This document shows positions 1 through 7,728 of a stretch of DNA of 56,214 nucleotides, piece by piece (within the stretch, counting starts at the first letter, position 1; every line of letters starts with the position of its first letter). The notes below the pieces were generated by a model, which made no database searches, had not been told where the DNA came from, and saw only the letters and a program-made list of their open reading frames with translations. Origin of the DNA: Nonomuraea turkmeniaca (GTDB lineage Bacteria > Actinomycetota > Actinomycetes > Streptosporangiales > Streptosporangiaceae); NCBI RefSeq assembly GCF_005889735.1, contig NZ_VCKY01000039.1, positions 1 to 56,214 of the forward strand, in the 5' to 3' direction. A program made the translations under genes and the position numbers.

Positions 1-2
1 AT

Positions 3-347
3 CCTCGGGGGGTCTACGGGGTCGGGCAGTGGTTCCCGGGATGTGGTGGCGAGGCTGCCATCGGGGTGGGCGAGCGGGAGTTCGTCGAGGCCTACCGGGA
101 GCGGGCCGGGACGTCGCCCGGCTATCCCGCCGTGCAGGCCGCGGCCACCGCGATCATCGCCGCGCACTGCGTCGCGGCAGCGGGGAGCACCGAGCGGGGG
201 GCGTTGTGGACCGTCGCCGGTGCTCTGGAGACCACCACGTTGTACGGCACCTTCAAGATCGACCCGCGCACCGGCGCCCAGGCCGGCCATCGGACGACGC
301 TCACCCGGTGGGAAACCGGCGGCCCCGCCGCCATCCGGCGGGAGTGA
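3..347 (+). CDS. ABC transporter substrate-binding protein, type 1 fold (3' part only)
   Basis: The reading frame is open from the left edge, so only the last 114 codons are present. The peptide has the look of the second lobe and C-terminus of a Peripla_BP_6 (branched-chain amino acid/urea type) binding protein: GVYGVGQWFPG, then PGYPAVQAAATAIIAAHCV, then a LYGTFKIDPRTGAQ segment and a GHR...RW end. In this family the aromatic turn and the FxIDPxTGxQ strand close the ligand cleft. The protein would act outside the membrane and deliver a small polar ligand to a permease. The gene is convergent with the amidase at 448-1974, and a strong hairpin lies between them. Ligand and N-terminus cannot be judged from this window. 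Confidence 0.72.
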   Translation, partial: PRGVYGVGQWFPGCGGEAAIGVGEREFVEAYRERAGTSPGYPAVQAAATAIIAAHCVAAAGSTERGALWTVAGALETTTLYGTFKIDPRTGAQAGHRTTLTRWETGGPAAIRRE

Positions 348-405
348 CCCTCCGGGAATGATCTCACTGTCCGTTACGGAGCGTGATGCATCCGGGACGG
401 CGCTA

Positions 406-436
406 CGGCCCGCGCCGCCGGAGCGGGCGCGGGCCG
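406..436. terminator. Bidirectional hairpin terminator
   Basis: A perfect 11-bp stem (CGGCCCGCGCC at 406-416 with its complement at 426-436) and a 9-nt loop sit between two convergent genes ending at 347 and 448. There is no U tract, as is usual for actinomycete terminators. Confidence 0.6.
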
Positions 437-447
437 CGTGGAGGGTG

Positions 448-1974
448 TCAGACCCGGCTGATGCGGACGGCGTCGGCGATGACGAGGCCTGTGCCGGACG
501 TCCATCTGCTCACGCCGACCACGTTGTACGTGCCCGCGTTGAGGGTGAACGTCCCGATGCTGCGCCAGGCTCCGCCGCCGGAGCGTTGGTCGACGTACAC
601 GGTCTGGTTGCCGCTCGACGTCGCCACGATGTACGGCGTCGAGCTGTTGTACCCGGGATCAGCCGGATGCCAGACCTCGACCCGGTACGTGCCGGCGCTG
701 GGGATCGCCGCCGACCACCACGCCGGGTCGCTGGCGGCGACCGGGTCGGCGAAGCGGTAGTCGGCGCCGTGGCGCTGGCTGGAGTAGGCGGAGGTGCCCC
801 AGTTGGCGCTGGCGGTGAACTGGCCGGCCGTGGTGTTGTCCACGGTCGTCGTCCACGACGGGGTGCCGCCACCGGTCACGTAGTTCATGTACGTGGTCCA
901 GTTCCAGTGCGAGCCGGGGTCGGTGTGGGTCGCGCCGGGGACCTCGTTGTGGCCGATGATGCCGGTACGGGTCTTCGGGATGCCGTACTTGTCGCAGAGC
1001 GCCCGCGTCAAGCTGGCCGAGGCCCGGTACATCGCGTCGGTGAACCACGAGGCGTCGTTGACGAAGCCCTCGTGCTCGATGCCGATGGACCGGTTGTTGT
1101 AGGTCGAGTTGCCCGCGTGCCAGGCGACGTCCTTGTCCCGCACCATCTGGGTGATGGCGCCGTTGGACGACTTGACCACGTAGTGGGCCGAGACGTTGGC
1201 GCTGGGGTTCTGGAACCAGGAGATGGTGCCCGCGTACGAGCCCTGGGTCACGTGGATGACCACGCGGTCGATGTTGTAGTCGGTCTCGCGGTTGGCGACG
1301 CGGTAGTTGCCGGAGTTGGCCGCGACCCAGGCGGCCGGCGGGTAGTCGGGGCTGGCGACCTCGGCCTGCGCGTTCAGGTCGCGGGTCTTGGCGTACGCGC
1401 CGCGGTCGGCGGTGACCTCCTGCGGCTTGACCTGCACGCCGCGGGCGTCGATGCCGAGGCCGAGCTGCTCGTACACGGCGTCGGCGTACAGGCGGGCCAG
1501 CTCGGGGGAGGAGGCGTTGGAGTACTTGGCGACCGCCTGGTACCAGCGGCCGATGTCCTTCCTGGCGGTCTCGTCGAGGCCGAGCGCGTCGGCGTGGGAG
1601 CGCAGGACCGCGGCGCCGCCGAGGATGTTGGCCGCGTCGTCGGTCTTCAGCTGCTCGACCGGGAGCTTGGTGAGCTCGGCGGCCTTCTCGAGTGAGTGGT
1701 TGGTCGGGTTGCTGACCAGGTGCGTCATGCCGTAGCCGCCGCTGGCGCTGGGCTCGCCGTTGTGGCCGTCGAGGTGGGTCTCGGCGTAGGCGAGGGCGAC
1801 GAGCAGGTCGCGTGGCACGTCGTGCTCGGCTGCCGCCTTGGCGAACGCGGCGGGCAGCGGAGCGTCCTTGGCCCCGCTGGTCGGCGCAGCCATGGCCGGC
1901 TGGCCTGCGGCGATGAGGAGGACGGCGAGAATCGAGGTGGCGAGGGCTGCTAATCGCGTGCGGGCGAGAGTCAT
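448..1974 (-). CDS. Secreted N-acetylmuramoyl-L-alanine amidase (Amidase_2/PGRP) with golvesin-like C-terminal domain
   Basis: This 508-residue exported protein should cleave the lactyl-peptide bond of peptidoglycan. A signal peptide covers about residues 1-29 (hydrophobic core, AMA cleavage). Residues 40-200 form a helical region with an AYAETHLDGH motif reminiscent of lysozyme-like folds. Residues 225-365 are the Amidase_2 domain: H241 (VVIHVTQGS), H342 and D352 (GHNEVPGATHTDPG) match the three zinc ligands of AmpD-type enzymes, and WHAG and IGIEHEG flank the cleft. Residues 376-508 are a golvesin-type beta domain. The neighbour transcribed divergently at 2131 carries almost the same domain, so the two may share a binding partner on the cell surface. 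The catalytic call is firm; the role of the end domain is unknown. Confidence 0.9.
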   Translation of the reverse strand: MTLARTRLAALATSILAVLLIAAGQPAMAAPTSGAKDAPLPAAFAKAAAEHDVPRDLLVALAYAETHLDGHNGEPSASGGYGMTHLVSNPTNHSLEKAAELTKLPVEQLKTDDAANILGGAAVLRSHADALGLDETARKDIGRWYQAVAKYSNASSPELARLYADAVYEQLGLGIDARGVQVKPQEVTADRGAYAKTRDLNAQAEVASPDYPPAAWVAANSGNYRVANRETDYNIDRVVIHVTQGSYAGTISWFQNPSANVSAHYVVKSSNGAITQMVRDKDVAWHAGNSTYNNRSIGIEHEGFVNDASWFTDAMYRASASLTRALCDKYGIPKTRTGIIGHNEVPGATHTDPGSHWNWTTYMNYVTGGGTPSWTTTVDNTTAGQFTASANWGTSAYSSQRHGADYRFADPVAASDPAWWSAAIPSAGTYRVEVWHPADPGYNSSTPYIVATSSGNQTVYVDQRSGGGAWRSIGTFTLNAGTYNVVGVSRWTSGTGLVIADAVRISRV

Positions 1975-2061
1975 GGGTGCTCCTCGTTCACAAGGGTGAC
2001 GGGTGCAACGTATGGCATGTCCTGACTGATGTCGATAATTGACATTACTTCGGTGTTAGGT

Positions 2062-2070
2062 GAAACTTTC
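2062..2070. promoter_or_regulatory. GAAACTTTC palindrome in divergent promoter region
   Basis: GAAACTTTC (GAAA-C-TTTC) lies in the 156-bp divergent region between the amidase and the GHL10 gene, with a second inverted repeat (ATGTC, 7 nt, GACAT) at 2029-2045. The GAAA-N-TTTC form resembles palindromes described at actinomycete xylanase and glycosidase promoters. Which regulator binds it is unknown. Confidence 0.35.
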
Positions 2071-2130
2071 CGCCCATTCGTTTCGTGAAGACTATTGCGC
2101 TTTAGTCTCGTAGACCTGAAACTTCCCTTC

Positions 2131-4068
2131 GTGACCGCGCTTCTGCGTACCGTCTTAGCGGCACTCACGGCCGCACTCGTCAGCATCGTCACACCGACCT
2201 CCGCCGCAGCCGCCTGCACGACCGATCCCGCCACCCCCAAACGCCAGCTCAGGGCCATGTGGGTCTCGTCGGTCGCGAACATCGACTGGCCCAGCCGCAC
2301 CGGGCTGAGCGCCTCGGCGCAGCAGGCCGAGTTCCGGGCCTGGCTGGACCTGGCCGTCGCCAAGCGCATGAACGCCGTGGTCGTGCAGGTCAGGCCGACC
2401 GCCGACGCGTTCTGGCCGTCGCCGTACGAGCCGTGGTCGCAGTGGCTGACCGGCACCCAGGGCGGCAACCCCGGGTACGATCCGCTGGCGTTCATGGTCA
2501 ACGAGGCCCACGCCCGCAACCTGGAGTTCCACGCCTGGTTCAACCCGTACCGGATCGCCAACCACGACGACCCGACCAGGCTCGTCTCCACGCACCCGGC
2601 GCGGCAGAATCCGGGCTGGCGCTTCGCCTACGGCGGCAAGCTCTACTACAACCCGGGCATCCCGGCGGTACGCGACTTCATCGAGGACGCGATCATGGAC
2701 GCCGTCTCCCGCTACGACATCGACGGCGTGCACCTCGACGACTACTTCTACCCCTATCCGGTCAGCGGCGCGAGCATCCCGGACGCGGCCACCTACCAGC
2801 AGTACGGCGGCTCGTTCAGCAACGTCGCCGACTGGCGGCGCGACAACGTCAACCTCCTCGTCCGGGAGCTCGACCAGCGCATCCACGCCGCCAAGCCGCA
2901 CGTGTCCTTCGGGATCAGCCCGTTCGGCATCTGGCGCAACTCCGGCACCGACCCGCTCGGCTCGCGCACGTCGGGGCTGCAGTCGTACGACGCCATCTAC
3001 GCCGACAGCCGGCAGTGGGTGAAGCAGGGCTGGGTCGACTACATCTCGCCGCAGATCTACTGGCACATCGGCTTCTCCACCGCCGCCTACGAGGTGCTCA
3101 CCGCCTGGTGGTCCGACGTGGTGCGGGGCACCGGCGTGCAGCTCGTCGTCGGCCAGGCCGCCTACCGCGCGGGCGCCTCCGGCCAGGACGCCGCCTGGCA
3201 GGACCCGGCCGAGCTCAGCGACCACCTCACCGACAACAGGAAACATCCCGAGGTCGTCGGTGATGTCTACTTCAGCGCGAAGGACGTCAAGGCCGATCGG
3301 ATCGGCGCGATCACCAGGCTCGTCAACGCCCACTACACCAAACCGGCGCTGCCGCCCGCCCGCGGCTCGGCCGCCGCTCCCGCCGCGCCGGCCATCACCT
3401 CCGCCACCCAGGTCTCCAACGGCGTCCAGCTGGCCTGGACCGGGTCGGGCACCTCGTACGCCGTCTACCGCGTGGCCGGCTCTCCCTCCGCGGCCGATCC
3501 GTGCTTCTTCGCCGATGCCCGCAACCTGATCACCACCACCAGGAAGACCACGTTCACCGACACGACCGCCAGTGGGACGCAGACCTACTACGTGACCGCG
3601 CTCAACCGGACGCACCAGGAGAGCGCGCCGAGTGCGGGCAAGCCGGCCTCCGGCGGTTCCGCGTTCAGCGTGGTGGTCGACAATGCCGGGTCCGGCTTCA
3701 CGGCAAGCGCCACCTGGGGCACCTCGACGTACTCGACGCAGCTGCACGGCACCGACTACCGCTTCGCCGACCCGGTCGCGGCCAGTGATCCCGCCTGGTT
3801 TCAGGCGTCCATCCCGAGCGCGGGCAGCTATCGGGTGGAGATCTGGTATCCGGCCAGCTCCGGGTACAACAGCGCGACACCGCACATCGTGGCGGCGTCG
3901 GGCGGCAACCAGACGATCACGGTGGACCAGCGGTCCGGGGGCGGGGCGTGGCGCAACATCGGCACGTTCTCCCTCAACGCGGGCACGTACAACGTGGTCG
4001 GGGTGAGCCGCTGGACCTCCACGACGGGGTACGTCATCGCCGACGCCGTCCGCATCACCAAGGTCTGA
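2131..4068 (+). CDS. Secreted GHL10 (DUF187) glycoside hydrolase with FnIII and golvesin-like domains
   Basis: About 645 residues from a GTG start at 2131, chosen because it gives a clean signal peptide (ALLRTVLAALTAALV core, SAAAA cleavage). A TTG at 2095 would add 12 residues. Residues 37-400 match the glycosyl hydrolase-like 10 family: QLRAMWVSSVANIDWPS at the start of the barrel, VVVQVRPTADAFWPS, then GVHLDDYFYPYP, which carries the family's conserved acidic pair, and FGISPFGIWRNSG. A fibronectin type III-like segment follows (about 410-505), then a golvesin domain to the end, nearly identical to that of the divergent amidase. Family members act on cell-wall or exopolysaccharide glycans; the substrate here is not known. 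Confidence 0.87.
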   Translation: MTALLRTVLAALTAALVSIVTPTSAAAACTTDPATPKRQLRAMWVSSVANIDWPSRTGLSASAQQAEFRAWLDLAVAKRMNAVVVQVRPTADAFWPSPYEPWSQWLTGTQGGNPGYDPLAFMVNEAHARNLEFHAWFNPYRIANHDDPTRLVSTHPARQNPGWRFAYGGKLYYNPGIPAVRDFIEDAIMDAVSRYDIDGVHLDDYFYPYPVSGASIPDAATYQQYGGSFSNVADWRRDNVNLLVRELDQRIHAAKPHVSFGISPFGIWRNSGTDPLGSRTSGLQSYDAIYADSRQWVKQGWVDYISPQIYWHIGFSTAAYEVLTAWWSDVVRGTGVQLVVGQAAYRAGASGQDAAWQDPAELSDHLTDNRKHPEVVGDVYFSAKDVKADRIGAITRLVNAHYTKPALPPARGSAAAPAAPAITSATQVSNGVQLAWTGSGTSYAVYRVAGSPSAADPCFFADARNLITTTRKTTFTDTTASGTQTYYVTALNRTHQESAPSAGKPASGGSAFSVVVDNAGSGFTASATWGTSTYSTQLHGTDYRFADPVAASDPAWFQASIPSAGSYRVEIWYPASSGYNSATPHIVAASGGNQTITVDQRSGGGAWRNIGTFSLNAGTYNVVGVSRWTSTTGYVIADAVRITKV

Positions 4069-4122
4069 GCCGGGGGACCTCGGAGGGTGGGCAGGCCGGG
4101 TCGGTGATCGTACGATGAGCCG

Positions 4123-5211
4123 GTGGACGGTGCCCGTCCGCGGCCTGCCGACGTGGTCGCGGTCCTCGTCGCGGCAGGCTTGACGCTGACGACCGGTTCC
4201 GCGGGCCCGCTCCTGCCGATCCTCCTGGCCGCCGCGTTGCCGGTGGTGTGGATGCGCCGAGCGCCGCTCACCGTGGCGTGGATCGCCGCCGGCACGGCGG
4301 TCGCGCTGCCCGCGCTCTGCGTGCTGGCCCCGTCCGCCGTGCCGCCGCTGTACGAGGTGCTGGTGTGGCCGCCGTCGTGCCCGTTCGCGGTGTACGCGGC
4401 GATGCGGTTCGCGGCCGAGCGGCAGCGCCGCACCCTGCGCTGGCTGCCGGTGATCACGATCGCCCTGGCCGTGCTGCTGCTGGCCGAGTGGCCGGCCGCC
4501 GCGCCCCTCGTCCTGCGTACCGAGGTGGCGATCGCGCTGGCGGTGCTGTACGGCCTGTACGCGGAGGTCAGGGCACGGCTGGACCGGGCGCTGGAGGAGC
4601 GGGCCGAGCGGGTCGAACGCGAGCGGCTGGCCGGCGAGATCCACGACGTCGTCACCCACCGCGTCAGCCGGATGGTGTTACAGGCCGGGGCCCTGGCCGA
4701 CGCCACGGCCGACGAGCGCGGCAGGGTGGCGGCGGATGAGCTGCGCACCACGGCCTTCGAGGTGCTGGACGAGCTGCGTCACATGGTGGCGTTGTTACGG
4801 CGCGGCACCGGGGAGGGCTTCGACCTGGGACTGCCGCTGCCGGACCTGCGTTCGGTGATCTCGGAGTCCGCCCGCGCCGGTGTGCCCGTGAAGCTGGTGG
4901 TGTCCGGCACGCCGGTCCCCGTCTCCGGCGCGGTGGGGCGGACGGCGTACCGGGTGGTCCAGGACGCCCTGGCGAACGTCTGCGACTACGCGCCCGGCAC
5001 GGACGCCCGGGTCGAGGTCCGCTACCTCCCTGGCGTCGTCCGGATCAGCGTCAGCCATAAGCCCCCGGACGAGGGCCTCGGGCAGGAGGACGCGGGTGGC
5101 CTGCACGACGTACGGCAGTGGGTCGAGCTGGCCGGCGGCACGCTCAAGGCCGGCCCGGTCGAGGACGGGGGCTTCCACGTCGAGGCCGTCCTGCCCACGT
5201 CACCACCTTGA
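4123..5211 (+). CDS. Orphan sensor histidine kinase, HisKA_3 (NarL-partner) type
   Basis: A 362-residue protein starting at GTG 4123. The first 145 residues are hydrophobic with about four to five membrane helices. A coiled segment rich in E and R leads to the phosphoacceptor H174 (GEIHDVVTHRVSRM), the H-box of LytS/NarX-like HisKA_3 kinases. The ATPase part is weak: the N-box reads QDALANVCDYAPG instead of the usual QEALTNxxKHA, and no clear G1 DxG motif is present where VSHKPPDE occurs. No response regulator gene lies beside it, although such kinases usually sit in an operon with a LuxR-type partner. It may signal to a distant regulator or have lost catalysis. Confidence 0.82.
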   Translation: MDGARPRPADVVAVLVAAGLTLTTGSAGPLLPILLAAALPVVWMRRAPLTVAWIAAGTAVALPALCVLAPSAVPPLYEVLVWPPSCPFAVYAAMRFAAERQRRTLRWLPVITIALAVLLLAEWPAAAPLVLRTEVAIALAVLYGLYAEVRARLDRALEERAERVERERLAGEIHDVVTHRVSRMVLQAGALADATADERGRVAADELRTTAFEVLDELRHMVALLRRGTGEGFDLGLPLPDLRSVISESARAGVPVKLVVSGTPVPVSGAVGRTAYRVVQDALANVCDYAPGTDARVEVRYLPGVVRISVSHKPPDEGLGQEDAGGLHDVRQWVELAGGTLKAGPVEDGGFHVEAVLPTSPP

Positions 5212-5227
5212 TCCAGACCGGTCTCTC

Positions 5228-5289
5228 CTCAGTCGCCGTACGGGTCGAGCAGCCGGCCCTTCTCAGTCGCCGTACGAGTCGAGCAGGCG
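5228..5289. repeat. Tandem duplication of the end of a YbaB-like gene
   Basis: A 28-bp segment covering the last codons and stop of the gene ending at 5263 recurs 34 bp further downstream of that gene (copies at 5228-5255 and 5262-5289, 26 of 28 identical). The outer copy would encode a second LLDPYGD-stop. Confidence 0.75.
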
Positions 5290-5643
5290 ACCGAGCTGGG
5301 CGTTCGCCTCGGCGGGGTCGAAGCCGGGCAGGGCCTCGCGCATGAGTTCGCGGGCCTGACGCTCGGACTCCTCCCGGCCCAGGCGCACGGCCGCCAGCAC
5401 CTCCTCCGCCAGCGTCCTGGAGTCCAGGCGCAGCGCGCGCGGACCGAAGGTGACCTCCAGGACCCTGCCGTTCGGATCAACGGCGGCCTTGACCTGGCCG
5501 GAGGGCCCCTGCCCAACGCCGACGATCTTGTCGAGCTCCTCCTGGGCGGTCTCGAGCCAGCCCAGCATTCGCTCTCCCTGGCGCCCGATCTCGTCCAGGT
5601 CCCGGTCTCTGATGTCCGTGGGGTCCATCCCGTGGGAGTACAC
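5263..5643 (-). CDS. YbaB/EbfC family protein
   Basis: 126 residues. GTG at 5643 is chosen because GGAGG lies five bases before it; an ATG at 5628 would shorten it by five residues. An N-terminal helix (QGERMLGWLETAQEELDKIV) is followed by the short beta sheet typical of YbaB/EbfC (GQVKAAVDPNGRVLEVTFGPRAL) and a long C-terminal helix. The family includes nucleoid-associated proteins, and in actinobacteria YbaB-fold proteins such as EspL are encoded beside ESX substrates. It follows a second YbaB-like gene with a 13-bp gap and lies divergent from an ESX-type effector operon, so a role with that operon is likelier than a general chromatin role. Function is inferred. Confidence 0.78.
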   Translation of the reverse strand: MYSHGMDPTDIRDRDLDEIGRQGERMLGWLETAQEELDKIVGVGQGPSGQVKAAVDPNGRVLEVTFGPRALRLDSRTLAEEVLAAVRLGREESERQARELMREALPGFDPAEANAQLGRLLDSYGD

Positions 5644-5656
5644 GCTTGCCTCCAGC

Positions 5657-6046
5657 CTAGAGAAGATCGCGAGCCACTTGCTCGACCCTGGCGCGGACGA
5701 ACGTCTCGTCGAGCGGCGCGGGCATCTCTGGGACCTCGGACATCGCCGTGCCCGCGATCTCCTGGGCCTGCCGCGCCGCGTCCTCCTGCGCCTCTTGGAG
5801 CACCAGCGTGACCTGCCGGCCGAGCTCGGCCTCTCCCAGCCGCAGTGCCCGCGGGTCGATGCGCAGTCTGGTCAGGTCGCCTCTGCCGTCCGCGGTCGCC
5901 TCGATCAGCCCGTCCTTGGTCTCCGCCTGGCCGACCACCTCCAGGATCCTGGCCTGCGCCGCACGCAGGCCGCGCATGGTCTGCCTGGTCTTGGCGAGCA
6001 CCTGCTCGAGGTACTCGAGGTCGTCTTCCGGCGCTGGTATCGGCAT
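5657..6046 (-). CDS. YbaB/EbfC family protein
   Basis: 129 residues from ATG 6046 with GGAG six bases upstream. The plan is the same as its downstream neighbour: a coiled N-terminal helix (EDDLEYLEQVLAKTRQTMRG), a beta region (GLIEATADGRGDLTRLRIDPRAL) and a second helix rich in Q, E and A. The two proteins are related but clearly diverged, so they probably form a heteromer or act on different partners. They share one transcript that runs away from the EspC-like/toxin operon, separated by 127 bp that carry an inverted repeat. Confidence 0.78.
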   Translation of the reverse strand: MPIPAPEDDLEYLEQVLAKTRQTMRGLRAAQARILEVVGQAETKDGLIEATADGRGDLTRLRIDPRALRLGEAELGRQVTLVLQEAQEDAARQAQEIAGTAMSEVPEMPAPLDETFVRARVEQVARDLL

Positions 6047-6106
6047 GTCGTACTCCGGCAGTCAGCGAGTCAAGTCCCCCAGTGTAGACATATCCGTAGT
6101 GGATCT

Positions 6107-6123
6107 TTAGCAAGTGTCGCTAA
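6107..6123. promoter_or_regulatory. Inverted repeat in the divergent ESX-locus promoter
   Basis: TTAGC-N7-GCTAA lies in the AT-richer intergenic region between the YbaB pair and the EspC-like gene. It is a candidate operator shared by both transcripts; no regulator is encoded nearby. Confidence 0.3.
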
Positions 6124-6173
6124 TGGAGGGAAGAGTCCCGTGATCCCGGTATGTCACGCTATGGTCATTGGGC

Positions 6174-6485
6174 ATGACGGGACTTGAGATGTCCATGGGG
6201 GCAGTGGGGCAACAAGCCACCCGGATCACGATCCACGGTGACGACTCCACGGCGGCAGCCCAGGCGTACGGCCAATCCGGAGACGGCGTCTCCTCCTGGG
6301 GCGACGATGGCCTGTTCGGCATGTTCACCAGTGCGTACGCCGAATGCCGGCAGATCGCCGCCGCCGCGCTCAGCGGCCTGTCCGGGGAGATCGGCGCGAC
6401 CGGCGAGAGCCTGCACACCGTGGCCAGGAACATGGGCGACACCGAGCTGGCGAACACCCAGGGCCTGGGACAAATATGGGGGTGA
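6174..6485 (+). CDS. EspC/WXG100-like type VII secretion protein
   Basis: 103 residues from ATG 6174 (alternatives: TTG 6168, ATG 6189). The small size, lack of a signal peptide, two predicted helices and a central SWGDDGLFG turn fit the EspC/ESX-secretion-associated group. The C-terminal helix (GESLHTVARNMGDTE) sits where family members have a Y-x3-D/E secretion signal, but the tyrosine is not there. The stop codon overlaps the next gene by 10 nt, so the two products are probably made together, as expected for a targeting partner of the downstream toxin. The assignment rests on size, motif and context rather than on a strong sequence match. Confidence 0.62.
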   Translation: MTGLEMSMGAVGQQATRITIHGDDSTAAAQAYGQSGDGVSSWGDDGLFGMFTSAYAECRQIAAAALSGLSGEIGATGESLHTVARNMGDTELANTQGLGQIWG

Positions 6486-7438
6486 ACCTGCCGCCCGAGC
6501 TCGCCGGGATCATGTCGATGCTCGGCCCCTGGCCGAGCATCAGCGAAGACAACATGAGAGCGGAAGGCAACACCGACCGCGCCGCGCGCGCCCGTGTGTT
6601 CCCCGCGGCGGAAGGAGCGGACTCGGAGGTCCGCAACACGCAGCAGGTTTACCGCGGCGCCTCCGCGACCGCCATGGCTCGGCACTGGAACCCGGTCGCG
6701 AACGACCATATCGCCCAGGCCTCGGTCGCGATGAGGACCGGCCCGATGATCCTTGACGGCACCGCCTCGGTGGTGTCCGGGGTGAAGCTCGCCGCGGCCA
6801 CCCAGGCGGCGGCAGCGCTGATCGACGTCAACAGGCTGTTGCTGGTCGGCGGCGTGGCCGGCGGCGCGGCGGCCACCGCACACATTCTCGCCCGCCGCCG
6901 GGTCGTCGGCGCGATCCTGCGCGAGGGCAGCGAGGGCACCGGGAAGGTGCTGGCTCCCATGTTGCGGCAGCGGGTCATCGAGCCGATGCGCCGCATCCTG
7001 GAGAGCCTGCGCCGCCCGGGAGGCCCGGGACTCAACCCGGCATTCGCCGGGGCGGGCCGGAGCGTGCGCTGGCGGCCGACGACCGTGGGGCCGAGAGCGA
7101 CTACCGGCCCCCGCCACGTGCGCGACTACCTGGCCACCATGGGCCGCAGTAACAAGAACGCGAGGACTGGCGGCAACGGCCGCCGCGGTGGTGGCGGCCG
7201 TCGCGGTGGCGGCAGCGGCGGGCCCGCCAACAGCACCGACGGCACCACGGGTCACGCCTCCGTCCGCCAGGGCCAGCGGAACATCAGCGACGACATGATC
7301 GAGCAGACGAAGCGGAACGGGCAGAAGAAGTCTGGCAACAAGCCGGGCACCACTGTCTATGAGACCCAGAATGTCCGTGTGGTGACGAACAAGAGTGGTG
7401 GCATCATCTCTGCCATCTGGAAGGGCAAGAGGAAATAA
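6476..7438 (+). CDS. ESX-type polymorphic toxin with DUF4258-like C-terminal domain
   Basis: 320 residues from ATG 6476. Residues 1-90 form a helical ESX-like domain (with a WPSISEDN loop and an RHWNP tryptophan). Residues 100-180 are hydrophobic and helical (VNRLLLVGGVAGGAAATAHI), followed by a basic, glycine-rich linker (about 230-250). Residues 255-320 form a compact domain with the order seen in DUF4258: H260 and R264 followed by RNISDDMIEQ, then VYETQNVRVVTN and GGIISAIW. DUF4258 is a small predicted toxin fold. The layout (secretion domain, linker, C-terminal toxin, immunity gene next) is that of a polymorphic effector. It starts inside the EspC-like gene. RNase activity is an inference from the fold family. 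Confidence 0.68.
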   Translation: MGVNLPPELAGIMSMLGPWPSISEDNMRAEGNTDRAARARVFPAAEGADSEVRNTQQVYRGASATAMARHWNPVANDHIAQASVAMRTGPMILDGTASVVSGVKLAAATQAAAALIDVNRLLLVGGVAGGAAATAHILARRRVVGAILREGSEGTGKVLAPMLRQRVIEPMRRILESLRRPGGPGLNPAFAGAGRSVRWRPTTVGPRATTGPRHVRDYLATMGRSNKNARTGGNGRRGGGGRRGGGSGGPANSTDGTTGHASVRQGQRNISDDMIEQTKRNGQKKSGNKPGTTVYETQNVRVVTNKSGGIISAIWKGKRK

Positions 7439-7458
7439 CTGCCGCTGAGAGGTTTGAC

Positions 7459-7728
7459 GTGCGGATCGAACATGACGACGAGAACGACGTCGCCTACATC
7501 TATCTGGTGGAAGAGATAGGCCAAGGGGAGGCGGAGTCGCAGTTCCTGGTGGAGCGTGAGGGGATGCCGGGGGAAGTGGTGCTGGACTTCGACGCGGAAG
7601 GCCGTCTGCTGGGCCTCGAGGTCATCGGAGCATCGGCGATTCTCCGTCCGGAGGTTCTCGCGTGGTCCGACGAGGACGACGACGAGCCACCCTCTCCTCC
7701 CGCCCCCTACGGTCCCGTCTATCCGTGA
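7459..7728 (+). CDS. DUF2283 protein, probable immunity protein for the adjacent toxin
   Basis: 89 residues from GTG 7459 with AGAGG nearby. It matches DUF2283: an N-terminal strand EHDDENDVAYIYLVEE, then GEVVLDFDAEGRLLGLEV and an IGAS turn. The C-terminal tail (DEDDDEPP, then proline-rich) is strongly acidic while the toxin domain upstream is strongly basic. DUF2283 and DUF4258 genes are known as neighbours in predicted toxin-antitoxin pairs, so finding the pair here, 20 bp apart, argues that this protein neutralises the secreted toxin inside the producing cell. No other immunity candidate lies nearby. Confidence 0.75.
   Translation: MRIEHDDENDVAYIYLVEEIGQGEAESQFLVEREGMPGEVVLDFDAEGRLLGLEVIGASAILRPEVLAWSDEDDDEPPSPPAPYGPVYP

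Noticed and set aside
43..1695. Long plus-strand open frame opposite the amidase
   Set aside because: Composition is Arg/Gly/Val/Pro-rich with no family match, and it mirrors a well-supported gene on the other strand; typical GC-rich shadow.
2155..4659. Very long minus-strand frame opposite the GHL10 gene and part of the kinase
   Set aside because: It spans two real genes and an intergenic region, and has low-complexity RGGH-rich content.
6107..6123. Attachment site for a mobile element at the ESX locus
   Set aside because: The short inverted repeat has no direct repeat partner, and no integrase or transposase is nearby.
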